From contig NZ_JBNYXQ010000006.1 of NCBI RefSeq assembly GCF_051380735.1, positions 186,001 to 250,000 on the forward strand: DNA of 64,000 nucleotides, given 5' to 3'. The stretch's first letter is position 1. The number at the start of each line of letters is the position of its first letter. A model generated the notes under the pieces. It searched no databases and was not told where the DNA came from. It saw only the letters and a list, made by a program, of their open reading frames with translations. This document shows, piece by piece, positions 25,107 through 34,471 of the stretch. The DNA comes from Janthinobacterium sp051380735. Lineage in GTDB: Bacteria > Pseudomonadota > Gammaproteobacteria > Burkholderiales > Burkholderiaceae_D. The position numbers and the translations under genes are program-made.

Positions 25107-26063
25107 ATGGCCGATGAAGGCATGCGCCCGATTATCGTCAAGCGCATCAAGAAGGTGGCCGGTGGCCATCATGGTGGCGCATGGAAGATCGCGTACGCCG
25201 ACTTCGTGACGGCCATGATGGCCTTCTTCCTGCTGATGTGGTTGCTCGGCTCGACCTCGAAGGGCGACCTGAACGGCATTTCCGAGTTCTTCAAGACGCC
25301 ACTGAAAGTGGCGATGGCGGGCGGCTCCGGCAGCGGAGAAAGCAATTCCGTGATCCAGGGCGGCGGCCAGGACCTGTCACGCCAGGATGGCGAGGTACGC
25401 AAGGCGCAGGCAGAGCAGCAGCGCAAATCGTTCGACCTCAATTCGGCCAAGGCCGCGCTCGAGCGTGAAGAAGGCAAGCGCCTGCAGGCCTTGAAGGCGC
25501 GCATCGAGGCCACCATCGACGCCAATCCGCTGCTGAAAAAATACAAGAACCAACTGCTGCTCGATATCACCAGCGAAGGCCTGCGCATCCAGATCGTCGA
25601 CGAACAGAATCGCCCGATGTTTGCGCTGGCCAACGCCAACCTGCAGCCGTACACCAAGGAAATCCTGCATGCGATTGGCTTTGTGCTGAACGAAGTGCCG
25701 AACCGCATCGGCCTGTCCGGCCATACCGATTCGACGCCCTACATGAGCGACGCCGGCTACAGCAACTGGGAATTGTCGGCTGACCGCGCCAACGCCTCGC
25801 GGCGCGAGCTGGTGATCGGCGGCATGAAGGAAGAAAAAGTGCTGCGCGTGGTGGGCCTGGGTTCGGCCGCCAACCTGGACAAGCTCGATCCCTTCAATCC
25901 GATCAACCGCCGCATCAGCATCATCGTCATGAACAAGCGCACGGAAGAAAATGTCCTGCGCGACGGCGCCGCGATCGAACTGCCGGTGAACGATGCGGCC
26001 GCCGCCATCTCTTCGGGGCTGGCGGCAGGTGCAGCACCTGCACCTGCGGCAGCAAAGAAATAG
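25107..26063 (+). CDS. motB: Flagellar motor stator protein MotB, 318 aa
   Basis: Single transmembrane segment near residues 28-48 with the proton-carrying Asp in AYADFVTAMMAFFLLMWLL. A plug and linker follow, then a C-terminal OmpA-like peptidoglycan-binding domain (IGLSGHTDSTPY, NWELSADRANASRREL, NRRISIIVMNK). The Ala/Pro-rich tail is unremarkable. It anchors the stator to the wall. Confidence 0.97.
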   Translation: MADEGMRPIIVKRIKKVAGGHHGGAWKIAYADFVTAMMAFFLLMWLLGSTSKGDLNGISEFFKTPLKVAMAGGSGSGESNSVIQGGGQDLSRQDGEVRKAQAEQQRKSFDLNSAKAALEREEGKRLQALKARIEATIDANPLLKKYKNQLLLDITSEGLRIQIVDEQNRPMFALANANLQPYTKEILHAIGFVLNEVPNRIGLSGHTDSTPYMSDAGYSNWELSADRANASRRELVIGGMKEEKVLRVVGLGSAANLDKLDPFNPINRRISIIVMNKRTEENVLRDGAAIELPVNDAAAAISSGLAAGAAPAPAAAKK

Positions 26064-26109
26064 GAATGCATGGACAGTGTGCGCATCGTAGCAAAACAAT
26101 GAGATCTCT

Positions 26110-26658
26110 ATGACAAGAAAGAAAATACTTGGCTCGCATGTGAAGCGCCTGTTGTCCGGCGTGTCGGACCATGGCCGCAAGCATTTGACGGAGGTGGAAA
26201 CCGACCTGATGCAGACCGGCATCTTGCTGGAAGAGGCAATCGAGAAACTCTCCTTCAACTTCATGGCCATCCATGCGGCGGTGGCGGCGCAGCAGGACAC
26301 GATTGCCTTGCTGCTCGAGGGCGGCGTGCCGCCCGCCGAGCAGCGTGAAAAGCTGCTGGCGCTGCAGGACGAGGTGGGCGGTTACGTGAATGCCGCCATC
26401 ACCAGCATGCAGTTCCAGGACATGACGAGCCAGCTGATCGACCGTACCCTGAAACGCGTTACGGGCTTGCGCGAGTTTCTCGGCACGCTGGGCTCGCACG
26501 GCGCGGAAATGCTGCCGGAAAGCGATAACGAGGAAATCGTCGCCTTGCTTGGGCGCGTCAGCATGGCGCTGGCGATACAAAGCCTGGAACTGCGCAGCGT
26601 GCTGCGCAAGGCTGTCAGCCAGCAGCATCTGGAAAGTGGCGACATCGAGCTGTTCTAG
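26110..26658 (+). CDS. CheZ-like chemotaxis phosphatase, 182 aa
   Basis: Mostly helical protein. It contains SMQFQDMTSQLIDRTLKRV, in which D104 and Q108 line up with the DxxxQ catalytic pair of CheZ (FQDLTGQ in E. coli, D143/Q147). It is shorter than classical CheZ and lacks an obvious CheY-binding C-terminal tail, though it ends in an acidic HLESGDIELF. Its position directly before a cheY supports a role in dephosphorylating CheY-P. No canonical cheZ follows either cheY in this window. Assignment is by motif and context. Confidence 0.65.
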   Translation: MTRKKILGSHVKRLLSGVSDHGRKHLTEVETDLMQTGILLEEAIEKLSFNFMAIHAAVAAQQDTIALLLEGGVPPAEQREKLLALQDEVGGYVNAAITSMQFQDMTSQLIDRTLKRVTGLREFLGTLGSHGAEMLPESDNEEIVALLGRVSMALAIQSLELRSVLRKAVSQQHLESGDIELF

Positions 26659-26740
26659 CACTTGTGCGGAATACTTGCGGTTGCATGGATCAATTCAATA
26701 AATAACCCGGGCGGAAAGCCCGGAAAAAGTGGGAGCAAAG

Positions 26741-27106
26741 ATGGCCAAGACGATACTTGCAGTGGACGATTCGAGCTCATTGCGCCAGATGGTGGCGTTC
26801 AGCCTGAAAGCCGCCGGTTACCAGGTGGTAGAGGCCGTGGACGGCCAGGACGGGCTGGAAAAAGCCAAGCTGCAAAGCGTGGACCTGGTGCTGACGGACC
26901 AGAACATGCCACGCATGGATGGACTGGAACTGATCAAGCTGCTGCGCGAGCTGCCCTCTTACCAGAAGGTGCCCATCCTGATGCTGACGACCGAGTCGTC
27001 CGATGAAATGAAGTCGAAAGGCCGCGCCGCCGGCGCCAATGGCTGGCTGGTCAAACCCTTCGATCCGCAGCGCCTGATCGAAGTGGTCAAGAAGGTGATC
27101 GGCTGA
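26741..27106 (+). CDS. cheY: CheY-type single-domain response regulator (first copy), 121 aa
   Basis: Stand-alone receiver: acidic pair D9-D10, phospho-acceptor D53 in LTDQNMPRMDG, Thr in LMLTTES and Lys in WLVKPFD. ATG 26741 is preceded by GGGAG at seven bases; the ATG four codons earlier has no such site. Just upstream lies a small hairpin (CCGGGC, GGAAA, GCCCGG at about 26706-26722) that may affect expression. A second, more canonical cheY closes the cluster, so this copy may feed CheA-linked adaptation or act as a phosphate sink. Confidence 0.9.
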   Translation: MAKTILAVDDSSSLRQMVAFSLKAAGYQVVEAVDGQDGLEKAKLQSVDLVLTDQNMPRMDGLELIKLLRELPSYQKVPILMLTTESSDEMKSKGRAAGANGWLVKPFDPQRLIEVVKKVIG

Positions 27107-27149
27107 TGCCAGCCGCGCAGCACAACGATGCAATTGACGGAGTCACCCT

Positions 27150-29354
27150 ATGACCATCGATATTAGCCAGTTTTTCCAGGTCTTTTTCGATGAGGCCGAG
27201 GAACTGCTGGCTGAAATGGAACGGCTGCTGCTGGCCGTCGATATTGCGGCGCCCGACGCCGAAGACCTGAATGCTGTTTTCCGTACCGCCCATTCGATCA
27301 AGGGCGGCGCGTCGACGTTTGGCCTGTCCGACATGACCGAGGTGACGCACATTCTCGAGTCCCTGCTCGACCGTATCCGTCAGGGCCAGATGGCCCTGAC
27401 GGCCGAACACGTCGACGCCTTTCTGGCGGCCAAGGATATTCTCAAGATGCAGCTCGACGGCCATCGCCTCGGTTCCGTCGTGGACCAGGATGCCGTCGCC
27501 AATGTGCGCATGATGCTGCAGTCGTTTGCACAGGATGTGCCGATGGCGGCCCTGACGCCGGTCGCACCAGCCTTTCACACGACCGAAAAGGCTGCGGTCA
27601 GCCACGCCGGCGGCCACCGCTTCCGCCTTGAATTGCCGAAGATGGAGCAGCGCGAAGTCGATGCGCTGGCGGCCGAACTGGGCTTGCTGGGCGATGTCGC
27701 GGTGACGCTGCTGCCCGACGCGCGCAGCTCGCTGGAAGTGACGACCCATGAAAGCCTCGACGATATCCTGGCGATCTGCTCGTTTGTGCTGAACCCGGAC
27801 GACATGGTGATCACCCAGGCGCCGCCGCTGAAACCTGGCGAAATGTCCACTGCGCAGGCGGCACGCGCGGCCAGGGAAGCGGCGCAAGGCTATGGCTTTT
27901 TCGATCCCTTGCCAGATGCGCCGGGCGCGGTGAAAACCGAGGCCGAGCAGGGTTACGGCTTCTTCCAGCCGCTCGAGGACATCCGCGCCGCCGCCGGCGT
28001 GCAGACCGATGCCGAACGCGGCTACGGTTTTTTCCAGCCGCTGGAACAGATACGTGCCAATGCAGCCAGCGTGGCGCCAGTCGCTGCCACGCCGGTATTG
28101 GCTGCGGCCGATGCTGAAGTCGAGAAAAAGCCGGCCAGGAAAGAGGGCGACAAGGCGGGCGCCGAATCGTCGTCGATCCGCGTCTCTATCGAAAAGGTCG
28201 ATCAGCTGATCAACCTGGTGGGCGAACTGGTGATTACGCAGGCAATGATCGAACAGCGCGCCGGCGCGCTCGATCCGATGCTGCATGAAAAACTGCTCGA
28301 CAGCGTGGCGCACCTGACGCGCAATACGCGCGACTTGCAGGAAGCGGTGATGTCGATCCGCATGATGCCGATGGATTTCGTGTTTTCGCGCTTTCCGCGC
28401 ATGGTGCGCGACTTGGCCGGAAAATTGGGCAAGAAGGTCGATTTCATCACCAATGGCGCGGCGACCGAGCTGGACAAAGGCCTGATCGAGCGCATCGTCG
28501 ACCCCTTGACGCACCTGGTGCGCAACAGCATCGACCATGGCGTGGAAATGCCGGCCGCCCGCGTGGCCGCCGGCAAGACCGAAGCGGGCCGGTTATTCCT
28601 GTCGGCCAGCCACCAGGGCGGCAATATCATTATCGAAGTATCGGACGATGGCGCCGGGCTGAACCGCGAACGTATCCTGGCCAAGGCGCAGCAGCAGGGC
28701 ATGGACGTGTCGGACAGCATGACCGACGCCGAAGTGTGGCAGCTGATTTTCGCGCCCGGATTTTCCACCGCCGAAGCGGTCACCGATGTATCGGGCCGCG
28801 GCGTGGGCATGGATGTGGTCAAGCGCAATATCAGCGCCATGGGCGGCGTGGTCGATATTCGCTCGGCCAAGGGCTTTGGCACCACCATTTCGATCTCGCT
28901 GCCATTGACGCTGGCGATCCTGGACGGCATGTCGATCCGGGTCGGCGAGGAAGTGTATATTTTGCCGCTGGGCTTTGTGATCGAATCGCTGCAGCCTGCC
29001 GTCGAGGACGTCAAGGATATCGCTGGGCGCGGCCAGGTGGTCAAGGTACGCGGCGAATACCTGCCTTTGATTCCTTTGTTCCAGATGTTCGACATCGCGC
29101 CGCGCTTTACCAGTCCCTCCGAGGGCATCTGCGTGATCCTTGAAACGGAAGGGCACAAGGCCGCGCTGTTTGTCGACGATCTGGTCGGCCAGCAACAGGT
29201 GGTGGTGAAAAACCTCGAATCGAATTACCGCAAAGTGGTCGGCATCTCCGGTGCCACCATCCTGGGCGATGGCGGCGTATCCTTGATACTCGACGTTGCC
29301 GCCCTGATCCGCTCTTCGCGCCAGTTGGCCGACGAGTCCCATATTTTTTCGTAA
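27150..29354 (+). CDS. cheA: Chemotaxis histidine kinase CheA, 734 aa
   Basis: P1 Hpt domain with phospho-acceptor H48 in RTAHSIKGG. A small alpha/beta domain at about residues 150-225 may be a P2-like CheY-binding unit. A linker then carries three copies of GYGFFxPL at residues 247, 268 and 291. The P3 dimerisation domain follows (IRVSIEKVDQLINLVGELVI), then P4 kinase boxes (HLVRNSIDHGVE, VSDDGAGLN, GRGVGMDVVKRNI, GFGTTISISLPLTLA) and a P5 CheW-like domain. Catalytic residues are intact. The cheW and MCP genes that complete the signalling array follow directly. Confidence 0.96.
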   Translation: MTIDISQFFQVFFDEAEELLAEMERLLLAVDIAAPDAEDLNAVFRTAHSIKGGASTFGLSDMTEVTHILESLLDRIRQGQMALTAEHVDAFLAAKDILKMQLDGHRLGSVVDQDAVANVRMMLQSFAQDVPMAALTPVAPAFHTTEKAAVSHAGGHRFRLELPKMEQREVDALAAELGLLGDVAVTLLPDARSSLEVTTHESLDDILAICSFVLNPDDMVITQAPPLKPGEMSTAQAARAAREAAQGYGFFDPLPDAPGAVKTEAEQGYGFFQPLEDIRAAAGVQTDAERGYGFFQPLEQIRANAASVAPVAATPVLAAADAEVEKKPARKEGDKAGAESSSIRVSIEKVDQLINLVGELVITQAMIEQRAGALDPMLHEKLLDSVAHLTRNTRDLQEAVMSIRMMPMDFVFSRFPRMVRDLAGKLGKKVDFITNGAATELDKGLIERIVDPLTHLVRNSIDHGVEMPAARVAAGKTEAGRLFLSASHQGGNIIIEVSDDGAGLNRERILAKAQQQGMDVSDSMTDAEVWQLIFAPGFSTAEAVTDVSGRGVGMDVVKRNISAMGGVVDIRSAKGFGTTISISLPLTLAILDGMSIRVGEEVYILPLGFVIESLQPAVEDVKDIAGRGQVVKVRGEYLPLIPLFQMFDIAPRFTSPSEGICVILETEGHKAALFVDDLVGQQQVVVKNLESNYRKVVGISGATILGDGGVSLILDVAALIRSSRQLADESHIFS

Positions 29355-29381
29355 TACCGTCATTACAGATAGGAACTCACC

Positions 29382-29888
29382 ATGTCAGATAATCAGCAAC
29401 TATCCGCCAGCAAAACCAGCGACGGCAAGGACATCGCCGGCCGTGAATTCCTGGCCTTCACCCTAGGCTCGGAAGAGTACGGCATCGATATCCTGAAAGT
29501 CCAGGAAATCCGCGGCTACGAAGCGGTGACCCGGATTGCCAACGCGCCCGAATTCATCAAGGGTGTGATCAACCTGCGCGGCATTATCATTCCGGTAGTC
29601 GACATGCGCATCAAGTTCAAGCTGGGCACGCCTGTGTACGACCAGTTCACGGTGGTGATCATCCTGAACATCGGTGGCCGCATCGTCGGCATGGTGGTCG
29701 ACAGCGTCTCCGACGTGACCACGTTGACACCCGAGCAGGTAAAACCGGCGCCGGAAATGGGCACCGCCTTCTCGACCGACTACATGATCGGCCTGGGCAC
29801 CATCGACGAGCGCATGCTGATCCTGGTCGACATCGACAAGCTGATGTCGAGCAGCGAAATGGGTTTGATCGACAAGCTGGCCGCTTGA
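29382..29888 (+). CDS. cheW: Chemotaxis coupling protein CheW, 168 aa
   Basis: Links receptors to CheA. Conserved blocks: FTLGSEEYGIDILKVQEIRGYE, PEFIKGVINLRGIIIPVVDMR, VVDSVSDVTTL and MLILVDIDKLM. Starts 27 bases after cheA; the ATG has AGGA upstream. The N-terminal 20 residues are a variable polar extension. Confidence 0.96.
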   Translation: MSDNQQLSASKTSDGKDIAGREFLAFTLGSEEYGIDILKVQEIRGYEAVTRIANAPEFIKGVINLRGIIIPVVDMRIKFKLGTPVYDQFTVVIILNIGGRIVGMVVDSVSDVTTLTPEQVKPAPEMGTAFSTDYMIGLGTIDERMLILVDIDKLMSSSEMGLIDKLAA

Positions 29889-29921
29889 TTTGCAGGCGTC
29901 GTTCCATTGCAGCAGAAAACT

Positions 29922-29948
29922 GGGGTCAGACCCGCCGGGTCTGACCCC
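29922..29948. repeat. Dispersed palindrome GGGGTCAGACCC, copy 1
   Basis: GGGGTCAGACCC, loop GCC, GGGTCTGACCCC: a near-perfect 12-base inverted repeat 34 bases after cheW. Related copies lie near 35092-35158 and 41201-41241, all downstream of genes. Possible REP-like element or transcript-end hairpin. Confidence 0.75.
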
Positions 29949-30048
29949 GGCATTTGCCGGCAGGCCGCAAGGTTCATAGAGACCAGGCCACGGCACGGCG
30001 TGACACGACTATCGTGCGCACCGTCATCAAACATAGGGGGAGACTGTC

Positions 30049-31773
30049 ATGGGTTTGCGCAATTTCAAGATAGGTACACGGTTGGGGCTGGGTTTTGGAT
30101 GCATCCTGGCGATCCTGGTGATTGTCGTGGTGGCGGCCACGGCGCTCAATTACCGCAACAAGGCCCAGCTGCTGTCGGGGCTGGAACTGGCCAGCGAAAA
30201 GGACAAGCAGGCGTCGACCATGAAAAGCGCGATGCTGGAAATGGGCATCGCCATGCGCAATATCGGCTTGCAGGGCGACGTTGGCCTGATGCAGGCGGAA
30301 GAAGGCAAGGTGCGCGAGCAGCGCAAGCAGTACGATGGCGCACGCGACAAGCTGGGCAAGCTGGGCCTGTCCGATGCCGAAAAGGCGCTGGTGGCGAATA
30401 TTTCGACGCTGGACCGCGAAGTCGACAGCGCCTTCAAGGAAGCGATGGGGCAGGTGCTGGCGTTTAACAGCGAAGGCGGCGCCAAGGTGATTGCCAACCG
30501 CATCGATCCCCTGAACCGCAAGATGCTGGCCAATATAAACCAGCTGCTGCAGTTGCAGCAGGCCAGCGAACAGCGCTTCATGGCCGGTTCGCTGGCCGAT
30601 GACAAGCAGTTGATGCTGGTGCTGCTGGTGCTGGGCGGCGCGGCGGTGGCGCTGGGCGCCTGGTGTGCGGTGTTCATCACGCGCTCGATTACCCTGCCAC
30701 TGTCGGGTGCGGTGGCGGTGGCGCAAAAGGTGGCGGCGGGCGAACTGAGCTCGCACGTGGTGGTCGAAGGCAAGGACGAAACGAGCGACCTGCAGCAGGC
30801 CCTGAAGGACATGAACGAAAGCCTGGTGCGCACGGTCAGCGACGTGCGCCAGGGCACGCAGACGATCACGATTGCCTCGCGCGAGATTGCCAGCGGCAAT
30901 GCCGACCTGTCGGCACGTACCGAAACGCAGGCCAGTTCGCTGGAAGAGACGGCGTCGTCGATGGAAGAGCTGACGTCGACGGTGAAACAGAACGCCGACA
31001 ATGCGCGCCAGGCGAACCAGCTGGCCGTGTCGGCCTCGTCGGTAGCGCAGCAGGGCGGCAACGTGGTGGCGCAGGTGGTCGACACCATGGGTTCGATCAA
31101 GGACAGTTCGCGCAAGATCGTCGACATTATCGGCGTCATCGACAGCATTGCGTTCCAGACCAATATCCTGGCCTTGAATGCAGCGGTGGAGGCGGCGCGG
31201 GCCGGCGAGCAGGGCCGCGGTTTTGCGGTGGTGGCGTCGGAAGTACGCAACCTGGCGCAACGCTCGGCTGGCGCAGCGAAAGAGATCAAGGGCCTGATCG
31301 GCGACTCGGTCGACAAGGTCGATGCAGGCAGCCGGCTGGTCGATGAAGCCGGCCAGACCATGGGCCTGATCGTCACCTCGATCCGCCAGGTGGCAGATAT
31401 CATGGGCGAGATCACGGCGGCGACGCAGGAGCAAAGCCATGGCATCGAGGAAATCAACCAGGCCATCGCGCAGATGGACCAGATGACGCAGCAGAACGCG
31501 GCGCTGGTCGAGGAAGCGGCGGCGGCAGCCGAAAGCATGCAGGACCAGGCACAGCGCCTGGCCGACGCCGTCAGCATCTTCAAGCTGGGCAGCGAAGGCG
31601 ACGCGCTGGTGGCCAGCGCCGCTGTCACCGCGGCATCGGGGCCAGCGCCACGTGCGGCGCTGAAGGTGGCCCAGGCCAAGGTAGTGGCGCCAGCGCCAGC
31701 GGCAAAAAGGGTGACGCCGCCGCCGGCCAAAAAGCTGGCGGCAGCCAGCGGCGACGACTGGGAAGAGTTCTGA
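30049..31773 (+). CDS. Methyl-accepting chemotaxis protein with C-terminal CheR-tether motif, 574 aa
   Basis: Tar-like topology: first membrane segment at about residues 13-33 (LGFGCILAILVIVVVAATAL), a helical periplasmic domain to about 190, a second segment (LMLVLLVLGGAAVALGAWCAVF), then HAMP and a methyl-accepting coiled coil. The signalling hairpin tip is IDSIAFQTNILALNAAVEAA, highly conserved. An Ala/Pro-rich tail ends in DDWEEF, matching the xWxxF pentapeptide that tethers CheR and CheB in other receptors. The periplasmic domain is of the all-helical 4HB type, so the ligand cannot be named. Confidence 0.94.
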   Translation: MGLRNFKIGTRLGLGFGCILAILVIVVVAATALNYRNKAQLLSGLELASEKDKQASTMKSAMLEMGIAMRNIGLQGDVGLMQAEEGKVREQRKQYDGARDKLGKLGLSDAEKALVANISTLDREVDSAFKEAMGQVLAFNSEGGAKVIANRIDPLNRKMLANINQLLQLQQASEQRFMAGSLADDKQLMLVLLVLGGAAVALGAWCAVFITRSITLPLSGAVAVAQKVAAGELSSHVVVEGKDETSDLQQALKDMNESLVRTVSDVRQGTQTITIASREIASGNADLSARTETQASSLEETASSMEELTSTVKQNADNARQANQLAVSASSVAQQGGNVVAQVVDTMGSIKDSSRKIVDIIGVIDSIAFQTNILALNAAVEAARAGEQGRGFAVVASEVRNLAQRSAGAAKEIKGLIGDSVDKVDAGSRLVDEAGQTMGLIVTSIRQVADIMGEITAATQEQSHGIEEINQAIAQMDQMTQQNAALVEEAAAAAESMQDQAQRLADAVSIFKLGSEGDALVASAAVTAASGPAPRAALKVAQAKVVAPAPAAKRVTPPPAKKLAAASGDDWEEF

Positions 31774-31857
31774 TTCTGGTCATTGCCATGGCCTGGTCCC
31801 GCTCGTAGCAGTTGCAAAGGCATTGTTCAAAGCAGTCATAGAAGAGGTAATCAACAA

Positions 31858-32730
31858 ATGCCGCAAACAAAAACGGATTCGGTCAAGGAATTTGACTTTA
31901 CGGGCAAGGATTTCGAACGGGTCCGCGCCATGATCTACAAGCGGGCCGGCATCGCGCTGGCCGACAGCAAGCAGGAAATGGTCTACAGCCGCCTGGCGCG
32001 CCGCTTGCGCGCGACCGGCATCTCGTCGTTCGTGCGCTACCTGGACGACCTGGAAGCGGGCCGCATGGCCGACGAGTGGGAGGCGTTCACCAACGCACTG
32101 ACCACCAATCTGACCTCGTTCTTTCGCGAAGAGCATCATTTTCCGCTGCTGGCCGAGCATGTGAAAAAGCTCAAGGGCCCGATCACCATCTGGTGTTCGG
32201 CCGCCTCCACCGGCGAGGAGCCGTATTCGATCGCCATGACGGTGTGCGAGGCCTTCAATACGCTTACGCCGCCGGTGACCATCATCGCCACTGACATCGA
32301 CACCAATGTATTGGCCACGGCTGCCAGCGGCGTCTATAACCTGGACCGGCTCGACAAGATGTCGGCCGAACGCTCGCGCCGCTTCTTCTTGCGCGGCAAG
32401 GGCGACCGCGAAGGCCAGGTGAGGGTGCGTCCTGAATTGCGCCAGATGATCACCTTCAAGCCGCTCAACCTGCTGGCCGACGGCTGGCCGTTGACGGGGC
32501 AGTTCGACGTGATCTTCTGCCGCAATGTGATGATCTATTTCGACAAGGCGACGCAGCGCAAGATCTTGTCGCGCTTCGTGCCGCTGATGAAACCTGACGC
32601 CCTGCTGTTCGCGGGCCACTCGGAAAATTTCCTGTACGTGTCGGAGTCCTTGAAATTGCGTGGCAAGACGGTGTATGAGCTGGACCTGTCGCGCAGCACC
32701 GCACCCAAAGCATCGTCGCAACGTACCTGA
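31858..32730 (+). CDS. cheR: Chemotaxis methyltransferase CheR, 290 aa
   Basis: Transfers methyl groups from SAM to receptor glutamates. N-terminal helical domain (RVRAMIYKRAGIALADSKQEMV) and SAM domain with TTNLTSFFREEHHF, IWCSAASTGEEPYS, IIATDIDTNVL and FCRNVMIYFD. ATG 31858 follows AGAGGT. The receptor just upstream ends in DDWEEF, a likely docking site for this enzyme's beta-subdomain. Confidence 0.95.
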   Translation: MPQTKTDSVKEFDFTGKDFERVRAMIYKRAGIALADSKQEMVYSRLARRLRATGISSFVRYLDDLEAGRMADEWEAFTNALTTNLTSFFREEHHFPLLAEHVKKLKGPITIWCSAASTGEEPYSIAMTVCEAFNTLTPPVTIIATDIDTNVLATAASGVYNLDRLDKMSAERSRRFFLRGKGDREGQVRVRPELRQMITFKPLNLLADGWPLTGQFDVIFCRNVMIYFDKATQRKILSRFVPLMKPDALLFAGHSENFLYVSESLKLRGKTVYELDLSRSTAPKASSQRT

Positions 32731-32738
32731 GATTAGCC

Positions 32739-33347
32739 ATGAGCCTCGCACCCAACGAACAATTCGCCACCAACGTCTATTTTGACCGGACGTTCAACTG
32801 CGACGCCGCCAAGATACTGCCTGGCGAGTACTACTTCACCAACAAGGATATGCTGATCGTCACCGTACTCGGCTCCTGCGTGTCGGCCTGCATCCGCGAC
32901 CGCGTCACGGGCCTGGGCGGCATGAACCACTTCATGCTGCCGGACGGCGGCAGCGACACCAACAGCCCGATCTCGGCCTCGATGCGCTATGGCACCTACG
33001 CCATGGAGATACTGATCAACGACCTGCTGAAAGCGGGCGCCAGGCGCGAGAACATGGAAGCGAAAGTGTTCGGCGGCGGCGCCGTGCTGCGCGGCTTCAC
33101 GGCGATCAATGTCGGCGAGCGCAATGCGGCCTTCGTCATCAACTATCTGAAGGCGGAAAAGATGCGCGTGGTGGCCGAAGACCTGAACGACATCCATCCG
33201 CGCAAGGTGTATTTCTTCCCGCGCAGCGGCAAGGTTCTGGTAAAAAAACTGATGCAGTCGCATAACGACACCCTGGTGCGCCGCGAACTCGATTACGCCA
33301 GCCGCCTGAAAGTCGCTCCGGTGGGCGGATCGGTCGATTTGTTCTGA
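32739..33347 (+). CDS. cheD: Chemoreceptor glutamine deamidase CheD, 202 aa
   Basis: Cys-His deamidase that converts receptor Gln to Glu. The catalytic Cys lies in VTVLGSCVSACIRD and the His in GGMNHFMLP; a conserved GGAVLRGF loop is present. Starts eight bases after cheR and is translated in the same operon. Confidence 0.94.
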   Translation: MSLAPNEQFATNVYFDRTFNCDAAKILPGEYYFTNKDMLIVTVLGSCVSACIRDRVTGLGGMNHFMLPDGGSDTNSPISASMRYGTYAMEILINDLLKAGARRENMEAKVFGGGAVLRGFTAINVGERNAAFVINYLKAEKMRVVAEDLNDIHPRKVYFFPRSGKVLVKKLMQSHNDTLVRRELDYASRLKVAPVGGSVDLF

Positions 33348-33391
33348 TAAAGATCATGAGTAAAGGCCGGTACGGCCTGGAAGGAAAATAA

Positions 33392-34471
33392 ATGAAGATC
33401 AAGGTACTGATCGTGGATGACTCGGCGCTGATCCGCAGCGTGATGGCGGAAATCGTCAACAGCCAGCCCGATATGGAAGTGGTGGGCACGGCGCCTGATC
33501 CACTGGTGGCGCGCGAACTGATCAAGCAGACCAACCCGGACGTGCTGACGCTGGACGTCGAGATGCCGAAGATGGATGGCCTGGATTTCCTGGAAAAACT
33601 GATGCGCTTGCGGCCGATGCCGGTATTGATGGTGTCGTCGCTGACCGAGCGCGGCTCGGAAATCACCATGCGCGCGCTGGAACTGGGCGCCGTCGACTTC
33701 GTCACCAAACCGAAAATTTCGATCCAGAGCGGCATGCGCGAGTACACCGAGATGATTGCCGACAAGATCCGCGCCGCCTCCAAGGCGCGCATCCGTGCCC
33801 GCACCATCGCGCCGGCTGGCGCAGCGGCGGCACCGGGCACGGCGCCCTTGCCTGTGCTGCGCAATCCGCTGCTGTCGTCGGAAAAACTGATCATCGTCGG
33901 CGCGTCAACCGGCGGTACCGAGGCGATCCGTGAATTCTTGATGCAGATGCCGTCGGATTGCCCCGGCATCCTGATCACCCAGCATATGCCGGAAGGTTTT
34001 ACGCGCTCGTTTGCGCGCCGCCTCGATTCGCTGTGCAAGATCTCGGTGCAGGAAGCGGCCGGCGGCGAAAGGGTGCTGCCTGGCCATGCGTATATCGCGC
34101 CCGGCCACTCGCACCTGACATTGACGCGCAGCGGCGCAAACTACATGACCAAGATCGACCAGGGCGAGCCCGTCAATCGCCACCGCCCGTCGGTGGACGT
34201 GCTGTTCCGCTCGGCCGCCCAGTTCGCCGGCAAGAATGCGGTCGGCGTGATCCTGACCGGCATGGGCAAGGATGGCGCACAAGGGATGCTGGAGATGAAG
34301 GCCGCAGGAGCGTATAATTTCGCACAGGATGAAGCCAGTTGCGTGGTGTTCGGCATGCCGCGCGAAGCGATCGCCGTCGGTGCCACGCATGAGGTTGGCG
34401 CCCTGACGGCCTTGCCTGGCATGGTGCTTGGATACCTGGCAGCGCACGGCATGCGCGCTTTGCGCGTGTAA
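33392..34471 (+). CDS. cheB: Chemotaxis methylesterase/deamidase response regulator CheB, 359 aa
   Basis: N-terminal receiver with the phospho-acceptor Asp in LTLDVEMPKMDGLDF, a short Ala-rich linker at about residues 140-160, and a C-terminal esterase domain. The catalytic triad is visible as Ser in VGASTGGTEAI, His in ITQHMPEGF and Asp in GMGKDGAQGM. Demethylates receptors when phosphorylated by CheA. Normal length. Confidence 0.96.
   Translation: MKIKVLIVDDSALIRSVMAEIVNSQPDMEVVGTAPDPLVARELIKQTNPDVLTLDVEMPKMDGLDFLEKLMRLRPMPVLMVSSLTERGSEITMRALELGAVDFVTKPKISIQSGMREYTEMIADKIRAASKARIRARTIAPAGAAAAPGTAPLPVLRNPLLSSEKLIIVGASTGGTEAIREFLMQMPSDCPGILITQHMPEGFTRSFARRLDSLCKISVQEAAGGERVLPGHAYIAPGHSHLTLTRSGANYMTKIDQGEPVNRHRPSVDVLFRSAAQFAGKNAVGVILTGMGKDGAQGMLEMKAAGAYNFAQDEASCVVFGMPREAIAVGATHEVGALTALPGMVLGYLAAHGMRALRV

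Noticed and set aside
27888..28070. CRISPR-like periodic repeats
   Set aside because: The periodicity is in protein-coding CheA linker sequence, with DNA divergence between units and no spacer pattern. No CRISPR array was seen anywhere in the window.
27087..28538. 483-codon reverse frame opposite cheA
   Set aside because: Shadow of cheA; no domain or ribosome-binding site.
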